In this document: positions 13,780-26,539 of the stretch, piece after piece
How the letters are laid out: every line of letters begins with the position of its first letter
Position numbering within the stretch: position 1 is the first letter of the stretch
Made by a program: the position numbers and the translations under genes
Assembly: GCF_050947335.1 (NCBI RefSeq)
Contig: NC_134983.1
Span: 2,480,001-2,544,000, forward strand
Direction: 5' to 3'
DNA from: Megachile rotundata
Taxonomy: Eukaryota; Arthropoda; Insecta; Hymenoptera; Megachilidae
Length of the DNA stretch: 64,000 nucleotides
Notes under the pieces: model-generated
The model's input: only the letters and a program-made list of their open reading frames with translations
Databases searched by the model: none
Told to the model about the DNA's origin: nothing

Positions 13780-14085
13780 TCCAAGCTTTCAAATTTCCAG
13801 TTTCTCAAATTCCTGACTCACTAAATTCCTAATTTATCAAATTACTATATTTCCATACACTTCAATTTTTAAAAAACCAAATTTCCAAATTCTAAAATTT
13901 TCAAATACCAAAATTTTTTAATCGTAAAAACCCAAGTACCCGATTTCAAAATTTTCAAACTCATAAGTACTGAAATCCCCTTATTTCTGAATTCTCAAAA
14001 CGTTCAAAAAAAACAAATTCCTAAATCTATGAATTCCTCATTTTCCAAATTCCTCAACCTTAATATTCCCAAGTTCACATATTCT
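13780..14085. repeat. Degenerate short-word tract ('aaattcc' type)
   Basis: Words such as 'aaatttccaaattc' and 'aaattcctaa' recur imperfectly with a spacing of roughly 8-12 bases over about 300 bp. Similar tracts lie at 29104-29370 and, as the complementary strand, at 21560-21905 and 19670-19920. Confidence 0.6.
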
Positions 14086-16419
14086 TGCGGGTGCAGCTTT
14101 CGCGCGCAATACTTTTATGAAAAAACGCGTCATTTTCTGGTCAATCTCCTATTAGTAGTAAAATAATTAAATCGATCTGTATATTTAGAAATGAATTTTG
14201 ATAATATCCGATAATAAAGGAAAATTGGATAAAATACGAGTAAAATGGTCAATAATTATTAAAAGATTGCGGATGGTTAAACATTTCCGACATATCAAAA
14301 TCTTCGTTTGCTCCACTAAAATTGATCTTTATTCATAGGAATATTTTCAACCCAAAATTTTCGAAACTGAAACTAAAACAGCGTATGTCTGCATGTACAC
14401 AATAACGTCCATACATGTAATATTCTTCATGGTACTATACATACTTCTTTCAAGTTTAACATCAAAAACTACCAAACCGGTTAAATGACCGTTCTATAAC
14501 TTTTATAGAGATAAAGAGTTATACATAGTTTATAAAAAGCTAATGTATGTTACTTTATATTTCAAATTTGTTTATTTTTTAACTTAATTTTTAATTTTAA
14601 ATCAAATGTGTATTAACGCTGGTAAGTTTAATGTTAAACAACAATCTTACCTTCATGAAACCATGTAATATAATGTCACCAAAATCAATCTATGTGTCTT
14701 TCTTCCTTAAATCATTTGTAACAGATGAAAAACTCTACTGTACTTGGCTGTTTAATAATATACCTAAAATGTGAGCTTCAAGGATTTTAATTATTTGTTA
14801 AAGAAAAAGTATTGACACATGATGCGAGTACATGTGTACTGAGAAAAGCCACCTAACTTTTTAGCCAACCAAATATATTTCGTAAGATCCCTGAACGTAT
14901 ACATTACATGTTATGACAACAATGTGTTGGCGAATGCAGCAACAGGGTGAACCGGTACCGGAAGGATGTTGCGTAAACGGAAGTGCGTGTGCGACTCTTT
15001 GTTTCTTTAGTTTCTATTGAGGGATGCACCTGACTACAACTTTCGAACACAAAAGTATCGCTGGAAGTAGAATGAATGGCTAAAGGATACAATAAATTAT
15101 TGAGTTTGAAAGATCCGGACTTGCGTCATACTGTGTCCTAACCGCGGATAAGTCTCGTAAGAACAATTTTTACCGTAACCAGAGAAGAAAAACAAAAGTT
15201 GTATTATGATTTCTTTATTTTCTCCAAATAATTAAGGGAATTTGAAACAAAATAAAATCGTAAGATAAAGTGAAATATTTTCAGCAAAGTATTATTAGTG
15301 AGTTTATGTAATCGCTATTTTAGCATATATAGAAGAATGAAGCCGTTGTCACTTCCAAAATTTTAGTAAATCAAGTTTAGTAAATCAAATTATATACTCA
15401 GAATTTGTATATAAAATTTCAAAAATTTGTCGGTACTACTGCAATTCTTAAAATAGCTTAAATAATGTTCCTGAGTATTAGGAGACTCTTTTAAGATTAT
15501 CATTCAAATGATACAAACATGTGTTGAGTTTACTTTAACTTCAAGATATTACTTATGAAAGTTTTAAAGTTTCAAACTTTTCTATGAAAGTTCTGAGAAC
15601 ATCATTTGGTTTTAATTGTAGTTGGAACTACTCTTATTAATGAATTGAATATAGAATTTAATGAACTTCTCTCTCAATGAACTTATTGTCAGATCTAAAG
15701 TGAAAAAAGTAAATAAAATTTAAATAGGCGTCATTGAGCATCTAATATTTAATTTGTATGATTTTGCCTTTATATTATCAAATCATACCCAACTTCATAA
15801 TATGCCTACCTGTTTGATGTTAAATAAATGTATCTACGTTTTCAATGTTTGAAAGAATATACCTTTATTGACTTCTTATAAACTTTATTAAAGCTGCAAA
15901 AATTTTTAAATTATATATTTAACACCTACATTAGTTACAACATAAAATTTACTAAAGCATTATATTAATTGATAATAAATTTTTAATTTATTTTGGTAAA
16001 AACTAAAATAAAAACTAAAAACTAAAATGAGATACTATTAATTAGTTGTATTAGAAAACGTTCTCTTTCTAAGTTGATTTTAATTGCTGCAACATAATCT
16101 AATGATTCAGAACCTTCTCAATTCTTCAACGAATACAATTACTTTCTCATTTTTTATTCATTTTTATATTTCAAAGTATGCCAATCGTTAATTAAAAAAA
16201 ATATTTGAATAGCCAATGGATATCATTTCACATCCACATATTCAATATGGCGAATGTGTCAGTCCAATCTTCAGAATAAATACTTTTATCTACGTAACTT
16301 TGTAATTCTTCAAAACTAACTCTTATAAGAGATTTTGAAAGAACTTTGTATATCATCCTTGTACAAATCTATTATTTAACCGCAAAATCTCACAAAATTC
16401 AACACAAAACGGGCAGTTT

Positions 16420-17070
16420 CTCCAGGCAAGATTTGTATCTCCTCCCCACGTCGATTACAGTGATCGAGAATCGACCGAGCGTCGATTAACCAATCAAAGA
16501 AATCACCTCCCATACCTCTGTGGTCCATCAATATTCCTGTGATGCAATTGCATAATTGTCGAACCCCCGCGTAAGTGGCAAGCGTGCATGTTACGAATCA
16601 CGCGAGCCGACCATGTTATGAAGGCACGAGAATTGTAACAGACCCTGATATGCGTATAATGGCTTGTCCCCCTGCACTTTCTCTCCTTCCTTCCTTCCAT
16701 CCGCTTTTTCGTATACCAACATCACGATACGTGTGTCTCGAGCGAGAATTAACCAGTAAAGAACCAGTAAGTTAAAAAAAGACAGGAACGTCTTCAAGGG
16801 ACGTACGATTGCTTCCGCAAAAATCGAGGATCCCCGATTGTGCACCGACATCAGAATTTGTTGTCTTCCGTATGACGGGTCCGGTCTGTCACAGCACTCG
16901 TATTCAAACTATAGGGTACCATGCATACAGAAGCAATCCAAAGAAAGACCGTGATTACACGCTGCATCCTGACTGTCAGAGAAGATTTTTCGTGGAAGTT
17001 AGGTAAACGGAAGCGAAATATCGATTGATCACCGTTTAGAGGAAAAAAGGAGAAATTGATATCGAACACT
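16420..17070. other. GC-raised repeat-free island beside a foldback element
   Basis: The island is rich in CG-containing words compared with its flanks and shows no transposon ends. Short open frames occur on both strands but none is recognisable. It ends just before the foldback element at 17137. Confidence 0.35.
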
Positions 17071-17136
17071 GTTTCGTGGGAAAACGGTGAGGGGTATTGT
17101 GAATGCAGAAAAAGAATAAAAAAATGTTGAGATATA

Positions 17137-17877
17137 CAGGGTGTTACCTGTAACGCTACTCACAATTTTTCTCCCACTTGCAGCCAACTTACGAAAAAAA
17201 GTTTGCAACAATATTTACAGGGTATTTAGTGCACAATAAATATTAGTAAAGCAAATTTTGAAAACAGTTTGTTTTCTTGGCAAAGTCAAGGTCACCTTGG
17301 GTTTTTTAAATAGGAACATACATTTTTTTTTATTCATAGCTTTAGAGGACATCGAGACGAATTCAAAACATATATTACATGATATTTTTATTAACATATT
17401 ACTCGATTTACAGAAGTGGAAATGTGAAGTAAAAGACTGGAATATTACGTGATGGAAGGAGGCATACATTTTGAACAGGTAATTAAATATAGCGTATTTT
17501 TCTTATATTCTAATCGCGTGTTTACATTTAGTAATCTCTTTGGAACCAAATAATGGTTACCCTACCAAAGTCAAAAGCTAAGTACTTCACATTTCCATTT
17601 CTATAAATCGAGTAATATGTTAATAAAAATATCATGTAATATATGTTTTGAATTCGTCTCGACGTCCTCTAAAGCTATGAATAAAAAAAAATGTATGTTC
17701 CTATTTAAAAAACCCAAGGTGACCTTGACTTTGCCAAGAGAACAAACTGTTTTCAAAATTTGTTTTACTAATATCTATTGTGCACTTCATACCCTGCAAA
17801 TTTTCTTCTAAACTTTTTTTCGTAAAGTGGCTGCAAGTGGGAGAAAAATTGTGAGTAGCGTTACAAGTAACACCCTG
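17137..17877. mobile_element. Foldback element with ~290-bp inverted repeats (CAGGGTGTTAC ends)
   Basis: The ends CAGGGTGTTAC and GTAACACCCTG are flanked by TATA on both sides (17133-17136 and 17878-17881), so the target duplication is TA or TATA. The inverted arms run from 17137 to about 17440 and from about 17585 to 17877 with scattered mismatches and small indels. The middle of about 140 bp is unique. There is no transposase. The matching open frames at 17215-17469 (-), 17258-17452 (+), 17617-17811 (+) and 17701-17895 (-) are the two arms read twice. Confidence 0.85.
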
Positions 17878-17881
17878 TATA

Positions 17882-18814
17882 TGTACATATATCAAAGTCC
17901 GCAGGATGTAGAATCCTGTGTATTGCCTGTGTTACGTTCCGAACAGGAATCTTTTTCAAAATTTCCTTTGTAGTTCTGACCGACCGGATGTGTATCGATA
18001 ATGCGTATTGCATTCTGGGAACACCCTGATCGAACGCAGTAACGGTCTTTCAATGTTTATTAGATAGACTATCTTTTGGCGACTAAACTATGATTGTTAA
18101 TATAACACATTCCTTCCTTGAAATCAACGTGGTCCCACGGCCAAAATCTTAGATCATTTCATTTCTCCGAACCGCCGAATATAAACGGAAGTCGCACTCG
18201 TGTGGTCCGATAACGCGAAGCGTTCGAGAATGTTCCTCAAGGGCTCACGACGCAATATAAAATTGTAATAGAAATTGTCTTTGCAACACTACAAAATTAT
18301 ATAAATTACTCATAGTATTTCTTTATACCGTTATTATGAATACGCACACGTCAATCAGTTCTACAATAGTTACAGTACCGAGCGCGATTTAACTTTAATA
18401 ATTGTAAAACGAAATAGATAATGTTCATTCTAAATTTCTATAATGTATACAGATTAACATTTTATATTGTATTGGTTATGCATGTAAAATTATTCAATAG
18501 CTAATTAACAATCCATAGCTCAAGGGTAAAGGAAAGAACTATATAGAAAGAGAGAAAGATAAGAGCTGGACAAGGGAGGATCACATGCACCCACCATCAC
18601 CACCTAATTAACGAATCACGGTCTCTTACGCATTGGCCTCGTAGCCTAATTCGTTAGGCGCATATCAATGCAACATAAACAATTTCGGACTAGGCCCACT
18701 CTGGTCTTCTCCGAGAGGTGCAAGTTGCGACACTCTTCGGTGTATAATCGCGAGGTGCGTGTCGAGGGTCCGTGAAGTGGCTTAGAGACGAGTTTGTTCT
18801 AGAATTTGTTAAAG
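17882..18814. other. Gene-free interval, partly GC-raised
   Basis: Stretches 17890-18260 and 18540-18790 are richer in G+C than average. Nothing recognisable is coded. A GA-rich run lies at about 18543-18565. Confidence 0.45.
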
Positions 18815-19570
18815 TGCAAAATTCAGACAAAGACTCTATCTTCACGTAAAACTTTCGCGTTATATAATCACATTAAATTTTCAATTCAATTCATTATTCT
18901 ATTTTTCTATTTAATTATATTCAATTCTATTCTTTTTAATTTTTAAAGTATAATTTTATTTTATAGTTTAATTGAATTTCACAATTGGTTAGTTCAAAAT
19001 TATCATTGGTGGAGCGCTTTCATGTGTGTGTGTGTTCTTCCCAGGAACCAGGCGCAGTTGGCATTTCACGTTTTGCACGAGGTTGATTAATTCTAAATTC
19101 ATACAAATACAGACATCTTGGTGAGTTGTTTCCTTTATTCTTCCAGCTATTTTATGAATTTTTCGGCAAGTGGATCAGTAGTTAATTATTTAACTTTGGG
19201 ATTTCCCTCACTGAATTATAATCTTATTTTGTATTTGAATAATTGTTTCTCCTTCAAATCTACGAATTGCGCGTCTCGGATATTTACAATATTTCTGTTC
19301 AGTTCATTGTGATTTACGTTATATTACATACGCTACCATTCTAATCTCTTCATATTTTATAAAATATAATCTTTTGTATCTTTTAATTAGTTTGAATTAC
19401 ATTTCTTTTATTGCCTCCGTCATATCCTATAATCATTGCGATCTTGTGAAAGGGCCCGTATGGGACTAGCGTATCTCCGGATCCACAAAACATTAAGTCC
19501 CGTTAACAATTAATATTGTTAGGGCAAACAAATCTTCGAGGCTTTATACGCGCGCTTCCCGCACGTAACA
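18815..19570 (-). repeat. Solo-LTR-like repeat, copy 1
   Basis: This 756-bp block is repeated at 38443-39202 with high identity. On the minus strand it begins TGTTACGTGCGG and ends TTTTGCA, i.e. TG...CA as in LTRs. A TATA-like motif (GCGTATAAAGCC) lies about 20 bases from the start and an AATAAA-type signal further down. No internal retroelement coding or second LTR is adjacent. The flanks show no target duplication (right flank 'cctgc', left flank 'taaag'), so LTR status is a guess. The open frame at 19118 is a by-product; a related frame occurs in copy 2. Confidence 0.55.
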
Positions 19571-19669
19571 CCTGCGACATATCAATACTATTCGTCATTT
19601 CTTTGCAAATTTCGTAGCTTAATTTAATGTAAATAAAGTTGACTCTTACAAAGTGTCCATTAGTAGATG

Positions 19670-19920
19670 ATCATAAAGAAATTTTAATATTTTAAGGATT
19701 TAATAATTTAGATTTGGTAATATGAGCATTTGATAATTTAAGGATTAGGTCCATTAGGAATTCAGTAATTTAAAGTTTTGGACATTGAAAATTTGAAATT
19801 TATAATAATTCAGAATTTCGTAAAGTGCGTAATTTGAAAACTGTAATTCGAGAAATTGGAAATTTAAAAATATATAAATTTATTTTATAAATTTATAAAT
19901 TTAAAAAATTAATGGAAATT
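19670..19920. repeat. Degenerate short-word tract
   Basis: Imperfect recurrence of 'aatttaagg', 'gaaatttg' and 'gtaatttg' words about every 10-12 bases. It resembles the complement of the 13780-14085 tract. Confidence 0.5.
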
Positions 19921-20414
19921 TTCCTATTATCAAATACTAAAGGTTTTAGTAAATGAACAAGAAAAAATAACGTTTCAACTTTCTTATTTTGCATTAAATA
20001 AAAATTAACATTATTAGAATTTAAAATAGAAAACAATATTATGATATTTTATGATATGATGTTTTTGAAGGAATGGAAAGTGGCACCACTTAAAGGACAT
20101 CAAAAATATTATTGACTTAACTGTGAATAGCTTCATTATAATTAAAAATATTATTATTTTAATACAACACAATATTTCATTTGATACAATAGTTCATTAC
20201 AATACAGTATAATATCATTTACGATAATTGCAAGAACAATTGCGTGTTATTCTGAATCCAACTCCAATTTTTATATTATAGTTTAGTAATTATGTGATAA
20301 TATAAATTTCTCGAATGCAAAACAGTAAACATTGTTGTTTAAAAATAATTTCCTGTAAAAATCTTATAAAATAAAAATAGACAAAACATATCATGTGGAA
20401 TAATATAATTGTTA

Positions 20415-20435
20415 TTAACATATTAGCTGCCATAC
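20415..20435 (+). mobile_element. Lone piggyBac-like MITE terminus
   Basis: TTAA (20415-20418) is followed by CATATTAGCTGCC, close to the termini at 26529 (complement CACGTTGACTGCC) and 42199. No matching right end was found, so the other boundary is unknown. Confidence 0.35.
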
Positions 20436-21559
20436 GCATTTATGAGGAAATCTCAGTCAGGCCTTGAAATAAAATAAAATCCATTAAATTTTATGAAAAA
20501 TTTTAGGTAGTTACTAAAAACAATGCCGATTTTTCAGTTTTATATATTTCACATTGTCACTGAACTTCCCGTTCAGGACGTGTCAGTCACCGGAAATTTA
20601 CTTTTCTGTTAAAAGAAATTCGTATAAAACATAGTAAAAAAAAAACAAAATATTATTCATACAAGTGGCTTATTTGCGTATTATATTTGCATAAATAATA
20701 GTATCAATTTGTATTTAAAAATATTCTGTTTGAAAATTTGACGAATTTCATTAAATAAGTATAAATAAAATATATTATGTTATGATTGGTAGTGTTACTC
20801 ATTTTCATATTAACATTGAGAAATATTCTTTTTAGACCATCAATCAGAACAATTAAAAACTAAATATTCATTTCTAAACATTATTTCAAATCTAGAATAA
20901 AAGTTAATCATTCCAATGATATTAATTTGACATCATAAACAATATAATGTCCGATCACACGATATCGTGTATCTAATATTTTGCTACCGCTTGACACATA
21001 TTGTTGATTAAAAATTTCATTTAACGTTCTATATTAATAACTTTACATAAAAATTCTATAGTATAACTTTTGACGATTTCGTTATTTTTTTTTGGATTTA
21101 CTTACATTTTAAAGTAAAAAATTACGCCGATCATCAAGTTGGACAACGAATGTATTAAAGTGTAAAAAACAATTCATACCCGTTTCACAAAGTTACTTTA
21201 CGTGAAGAATATTTTGGACAGCGATAGTTGAAATAATGATCATTGCAATTAGAAACTTTTGTAATGTACGTTGATAATGTTATAGAACAAGTAATATTTG
21301 GTATGTTTCAGAAACTTATATTGATTAATATCCATTTCTTCAATTCTGATACTTTCACAACGGTTTCTTCGCGAAGCCTGACTACAGAACTTTCCATGCA
21401 AACCGTCAATATTGCTCTCCAAGCAAACGATGTCATTAAATGTTCCGTTTGAAGCGCGAAATAATTATGTAACAAAAATAATTACAAAAATTGATTCATC
21501 GAATTGTTAAAGCCGACTTTCGCGAAGGGTGAAAACGTAATAACTAATTTGTCGAAGTT

Positions 21560-21905
21560 ATAGATTTAATTTTGCAAATTAAGCTTCTAGACATTTTAGT
21601 AATTTTTATACTTTTGAATTTTATAGCTGCGGAATAATAGTTTTATAACCTGGAGACTTTAAAATATTTATATTTTGAAACTTTAGGGGACTTCAGAAAT
21701 TTATAATTCTCTATTTCTAGTAGATTTTACTTTTGTAATTTTGAAGATCAAGAGTTTTGGAGTTTTAGAGCTTTAGAATTATGGAATACTCAAATTTTTT
21801 AATTTTTGTATTTTTTGAGAATTGTGGACTTCGATTTCGAAATTTCGAAATTTTTATATTCAGGAGCCTTAGAATTTTGGAATTGTGAAACTTCGCATTT
21901 CTAAG
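21560..21905. repeat. Degenerate short-word tract
   Basis: Repeated variants of 'gaattttgga', 'gaaactt' and 'agaattt' at intervals of about 10-12 bases. It is the complementary form of the 13780 and 29104 tracts. Confidence 0.55.
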
Positions 21906-22479
21906 AATATATTATTTTCTTGCACATGGTGAAAATAATTAGCATATTTATTATCCATATATCATGTTTTATTACAGTATTTTCTTATTTATAAATAAAG
22001 TAGAGAATAAAAAGTTCGAAATTGAAAAAAAAAAGAAAACGCCAATTTTTCTTGATCTAAGAGAAAAATAAATTTCACATTGCACCATACAAAAATTATT
22101 TGGACATCACAAATTGTATATTCTATTTATGCATGTATCTTGAATATATAATGTTTTAGCAATATTATATTATCGAAAGCAGTACGATTTTTGCAATTGT
22201 GAAATTGCACTTTTTGATAGTGGGTATTTTTTTCAATAAAAGACTTTCATGTACTACGGTAATATAGTAGTAAAGTTGAACAATTACTAAAAACTCATTT
22301 CGTGTTTCAAAAAAATATAGTATTTCTATATAAAGATAAACCTTGAAAAGCTAAGTAATCTAAAAAAGAAGTTATTATTGAATTTCTCGTAAAAATGTAC
22401 ATTTCTTTCATACTTATGCATTGTTTAAAGTTTCTTCTCACCTTAATTTCAACCTCCCTTTTCCATCACATGTTCTTTT

Positions 22480-23100
22480 AAAAGGTGTCTATATCGCACC
22501 CACAGAAAAAGGAGTTAGAAGAGCTGGATGAATTAGAAACGTTAAGATTGAAAGAGGAAGTCATAATCGAATTTTCAGTCAGAATATACAAAGTCCTTCG
22601 TAGATCACGCGAGATCCTGTTCCAGGACACGATCGGGAAGTTGATCCGACGCATCTGGCACGCCACCACATCCTGCAGAAATATACGAGTCATCGCGTGG
22701 CCTACAATCAAAATGAATGAAGACACTGTTGTGGGAGATCAAAGGAAAGGGGAGTATCTATTTTGATGAAGATGTTCCACGCGAAACTATAAGAAGTCGA
22801 TCAGTAGGTCTGGTCGTTCGTGACCGTAGTAGGTGTTCGCAACATCAAAGGATACTATTTCCCAGGCTTCAAAGATTTAGCATTGTCTAACGGGGCGTCT
22901 CAAGCGGTTTTCTAAACTGCCTTAAAAACCCGTGTAATGTGGCCAGCTGAACCACCCACGTGGATGTCGAACCATCCAATAAAAACGCGATCCAAGGTGA
23001 AAGAAAGTTTTCCGTTTTCACGCGATTCCGCCTCCATAACCTACATATAATAGATCTATGGTGGTGGATTCTACATCCTTTGAAAGGAAACGATTCCTTT
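22480..23100. other. GC-raised island with a 93-codon open frame
   Basis: The island contains an open frame on the plus strand (22485-22766) whose first third is rich in Glu, Leu and Lys, and an antisense frame at 22478-22726. A pyrimidine-rich stretch followed by 'cacccacag' at about 22498-22506 resembles a splice acceptor, so a small exon is possible. I do not recognise the protein and cannot show that it is translated. Confidence 0.3.
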
Positions 23101-24516
23101 GCTGTCCCGTTTTAATCCTTTATGTGAAGCTGTTCTCACGATGAATATGCAAACTATTGCAATATTAGAGAACTCTTACGTTTTCTTATGACTTTTCATA
23201 TTTTGAAGGTGGAACTTCGATGGATTAGAATTTACGACGAAAATTATGCAGGGCGAGTTCTCCCAACGCCAGACACGTACCTAACACCGGACATTAGCTA
23301 TATGTTTCACATTTGAAGTGCTATTAACCCATTTTTTCGAACACTTCCTAAAACGAATAGAATTAACGACTAAACTTCGTTTTGGGACATCATACCTTTT
23401 TTAGATAATCAGATAATTTTGTATTTATAAATTATGAATACAAAAGATCAGTTTGCATTCATAACTTTTCTGTCGAATATTAAATATGTACATCAAGTGA
23501 CATAATGGATGACATGTCCACCAAGTCATAAATACGTTGGTGAATGCAAATTTTAATTATTTAGTAAATTATTTTAATTTGTCATTCCACCCCGTGTCAC
23601 AGAAATATGACAATTTTATTCTCCTGGTACGGTATGAATTCGTACAATTTATTATTGCCAATGCATATAAGAATGACATAGTTGAGATTTCGATAATTTA
23701 TATATTTTTATACATATCGAAAAAGTTAAAGGTGTACGAGCATTATACGTGTAAGGAAATATTATTAAAAATTCTTACATTGAAAACATATTTCGAGATC
23801 ATCGAAATAGGAGGTGACTCTCTTACTCCACATATGTACCAAATATATTTTTAACAAATTCGCTATCTCTTCATTTTGAACGAAATATCCTTATGTGTTG
23901 CTATTTGTATTATTGTGTACTATTTTGCTTTCAGTGGTTAGAATTATGAGTTAAGAATATTAGGAGGACTAAGTTACGTAATTCTCAAATTACTAAATGT
24001 TCAAATTATGAAATGTCCAATTCACTGGATGATTTACTTACATTGAATCATTAAATTAAAGATAACAACATACACGCATTACATATATTAAAAAATGAAC
24101 AAATATACAATCATCGATGAAGTGTTTCACCAAATTCAAACAAGCGTACACAGACGAGCTGAACTATCTTTCTTTTGTAACTTATACCCGCTCAACGGGG
24201 TGCGTTCTTGTGGGAAATACGGGCAAAATCTACGTCGACCACCCATCGTGACCGTGGCGGCAAGGAAAATTAAGTCACAATACACCTATGAGATGTGAAA
24301 ATTTTGAAATAATGGCTAAGCCAGAACATTGGACTAATTCTTTGAAACCGGCAGGTATTGATGTACGGTCGCAGAGAAATTCTTTTCATTAAAGGAATTT
24401 TTCTGCCCCCTCAATTTTTTACCCGTGCTTTGGTTTCAAAATTTCTATTCTGCACATGCGTAATATAGGTATGTACGTGTCTAATTCATGCTACGTACGT
24501 CATATGTATCTATCTT

Positions 24517-25550
24517 TTAACCGACTTCGAAAAAGGAGGAGGTTACTCAATTCGATCAGTATTTTTTTTTTTTTTTTTTTTTTTATTTTTTATTTTTTAT
24601 GTGTGCCCGCCGATTGCGCCTAGCTGGATGCACCGATCGGAACGAAACCTTTTGCATCTGGTAGGTTCTGACTCCCCATTGGTACCATTATCAAAAAATT
24701 TTTCATTTTTTAATTGCAAAGTATTGTTATTGCAAAAAAACCGGCAACTTTTGAAATAAAGTTTTCTCAATTTTAGTGCGCTTTTAATATCTTATCACGG
24801 ACATGATTCTGAACAATTTTGTTCATATACAAATTTCGCGGAAAGGTTTAGTTTTCGAGATATTAGCGAAAAATTGTTGAAAAGTTTTGAAATCAACTTT
24901 GGACGATTTTCATGTCCTTTTAATATGTTATCAGGGACACGATTCTGAACAACTTTTTCCTTATCCACAATTAAGGGGAAGCTTTAGTTTTCGAGTTATT
25001 AGCGAAAAACTATTGTTACTAATATATTGAATACTACGTATGCCTCCGTGTCTCTGGTGGTGTATGAGTCAACATGCAGTCGCCGATTTTCTACTGTTTC
25101 TACAAACACGTCTTGCCGGCCGATAAAAAGCGTGAAATAAAATAATTTTTAGAAAAAAAATACACCGACTTCGAAATGCACTAAAAAGTATAAAATAATT
25201 TCTATTTCCTAATGAAGTAATTTCTATTTCATTCAATCATACAATTAGGTAACAGATATGAATGAAACCTATTTACGCGTTAGGTATTATATTAAATACA
25301 TTTCAACCTTTTCGGAGGCGGCGCAAAATTAAATAACATATTCAAAATAATCTTTTAATTTTGCGCCGCCTTCGAAAAGGTTGAAATGTATTAAATATAC
25401 TACCTAACGAGTAAATAGGTTTCATTCATACCTGTTACGTAATTGTATGATTGAATGAAATAGAAATTACTTCATTAGGAAATAGAAATTATTTTATACT
25501 TTTTAGTGCATTTCGAAGTCGGTGTATTTTTTTTCTAAAAATTATTTTAT
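24517..25550 (+). mobile_element. CCGACTTCGAAA element, copy 2
   Basis: It shares the left end (CCGACTTCGAAA, 24521-24532), the GGAGGAGG motif, a long T-run (about 24562-24584), the two ~136-bp internal subrepeats and the palindromic right part with copy 1. It lacks about 110 bp present in copy 1 just before the palindrome (copy 1, about 6285-6390). The right terminal motif ends at 25522. No coding capacity is seen. Confidence 0.8.
25138..25548. repeat. Foldback palindrome of copy 2
   Basis: The arms match those at 6404-6794 but differ from each other at more positions than in copy 1. For example, the left arm has 'ttacgcgtt' where the right arm's complement has 'ttactcgtt'. The centre keeps the second GCGCCGCC block that copy 1 has lost. 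Confidence 0.8.
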
Positions 25551-25724
25551 ATTGGTATCAAATTGATTAGATGAAAACAGTACAAGTTTAAAATTAAAAT
25601 AAAATTGTTTGAAACAATAACATTTATTCAAAATTCTATTCGAAGTAAACAATGATTGTAGGTACGTATACGATTTAACGAATAATCGTTATTTTTATAT
25701 AAGTTTTTATTACTTTAATATTGT

Positions 25725-25925
25725 TTATTTATATTGTTTTACTACTTTAATATTCTACTGTTCTATGATTTTATCATTGTACCACTTTATTTATCACTGT
25801 TTCTCTACGTTCGTATTTCATTATTTCACTATTTCACTACCTCACTATATCATTATTTCACTATTTCACTTTTTCACTATTTAAATACTCCGTTGTTCTA
25901 CTATACCACTATTTCGCTTCATTAG
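25725..25925. repeat. Degenerate 'tatttcac' minisatellite
   Basis: Imperfect repetition of 'tatttcac' and 'ttactactt' words, densest at about 25825-25890. The open frame across it (25734-25925) is a by-product and gives a repetitive Tyr/Phe/Leu-rich peptide. Confidence 0.65.
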
Positions 25926-26516
25926 ACTTATTTTTTCCGTTATTATCACTATAATATACATAAAACAGCAAAAATATATCTTATAACTCTATATGATCTG
26001 AGCAAAGATCACGTTCTCGATATGAAACGCATTCCACGTCACATCCAATCATGTTCTATACTGCTTGCACATGTACTTCGACAGGAAACTAATAATAATT
26101 ATTTTAAAAAGAAAATAAATTTGATGGTTAATTATTTGTGGACACTCAAAAACAAATTTACCTTAAAACTTCACCACAAATTGAACTATTTAATTTATTT
26201 CTTAGAAACTTCCAAGCACTATAAAACACAATACTTCACATCTGACGTTACACTTTAGTCTGAAACTTAAATGTTAATATGGTCGTCCTTTGTGTATAAC
26301 GAGATATATTACACGGTGATTGATAGATTTTGTTATTTATTTATTAAAATATAACGATCTTCCATATTAGACGCAGCTGCATATTAAGTGCAGTTTCCTT
26401 GTACAAAAGGTTACCTTACACAAAGCAGGTTCAACCCAGTAGCATAACATTTAAATCGTAAAGTAATTTCTTTAAAAGCAAGACTATTATATGGAAGATG
26501 AAGTAAAATATGTCTC

Positions 26517-26533
26517 GGCAGTCAACGTGTTAA
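26517..26533 (-). mobile_element. Lone piggyBac-like MITE terminus
   Basis: TTAA at 26530-26533 is preceded by GGCAGTCAACGTG, which on the minus strand reads TTAA then CACGTTGACTGCC. This resembles piggyBac-like MITE ends. The opposite end was not found. Confidence 0.4.
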
Positions 26534-26539
26534 AGCTAG

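Larger units (their letters stand above)
9919..17136. other. Gene-free stretch with islands and a degenerate tract
   Basis: No gene is recognised. GC-raised, repeat-free islands lie at about 12270-12680, 14920-15180 and 16420-17070. Antisense open frames at 12379-12576 (+) and 12401-12721 (-), and several at 16503-17069, cross these islands. None has a recognisable domain. The rest is AT-rich. Confidence 0.55.
19571..24516. other. Gene-free AT-rich stretch
   Basis: It holds degenerate A/T-word tracts (19670-19920, 21560-21905), one lone piggyBac-like terminus at 20419, and a GC-raised island at about 22480-23100. The open frame 23537-23854 (+, 105 codons) is strongly AT-biased and unrecognised. 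No host gene is supported. Confidence 0.55.

Noticed and set aside
17215..17895. Four similar small proteins around 17.2-17.9 kb
   Set aside because: They are the two arms of one foldback element read on both strands.
19118..19312. Apparently conserved small protein shared by 19118-19312 and 38748-38939
   Set aside because: The similarity is explained by both lying in copies of the same LTR-like repeat; the DNA outside the frame is equally similar.
23537..23854. 105-codon open frame
   Set aside because: Strong AT bias with Ile/Tyr/Phe/Lys-rich translation and no motif; expected by chance in such DNA.
24560..24600. Long T-run as a retroposon poly(A) tail
   Set aside because: It is internal to copy 2 of the CCGACTTCGAAA element, and a shorter T-run is in the same place in copy 1.
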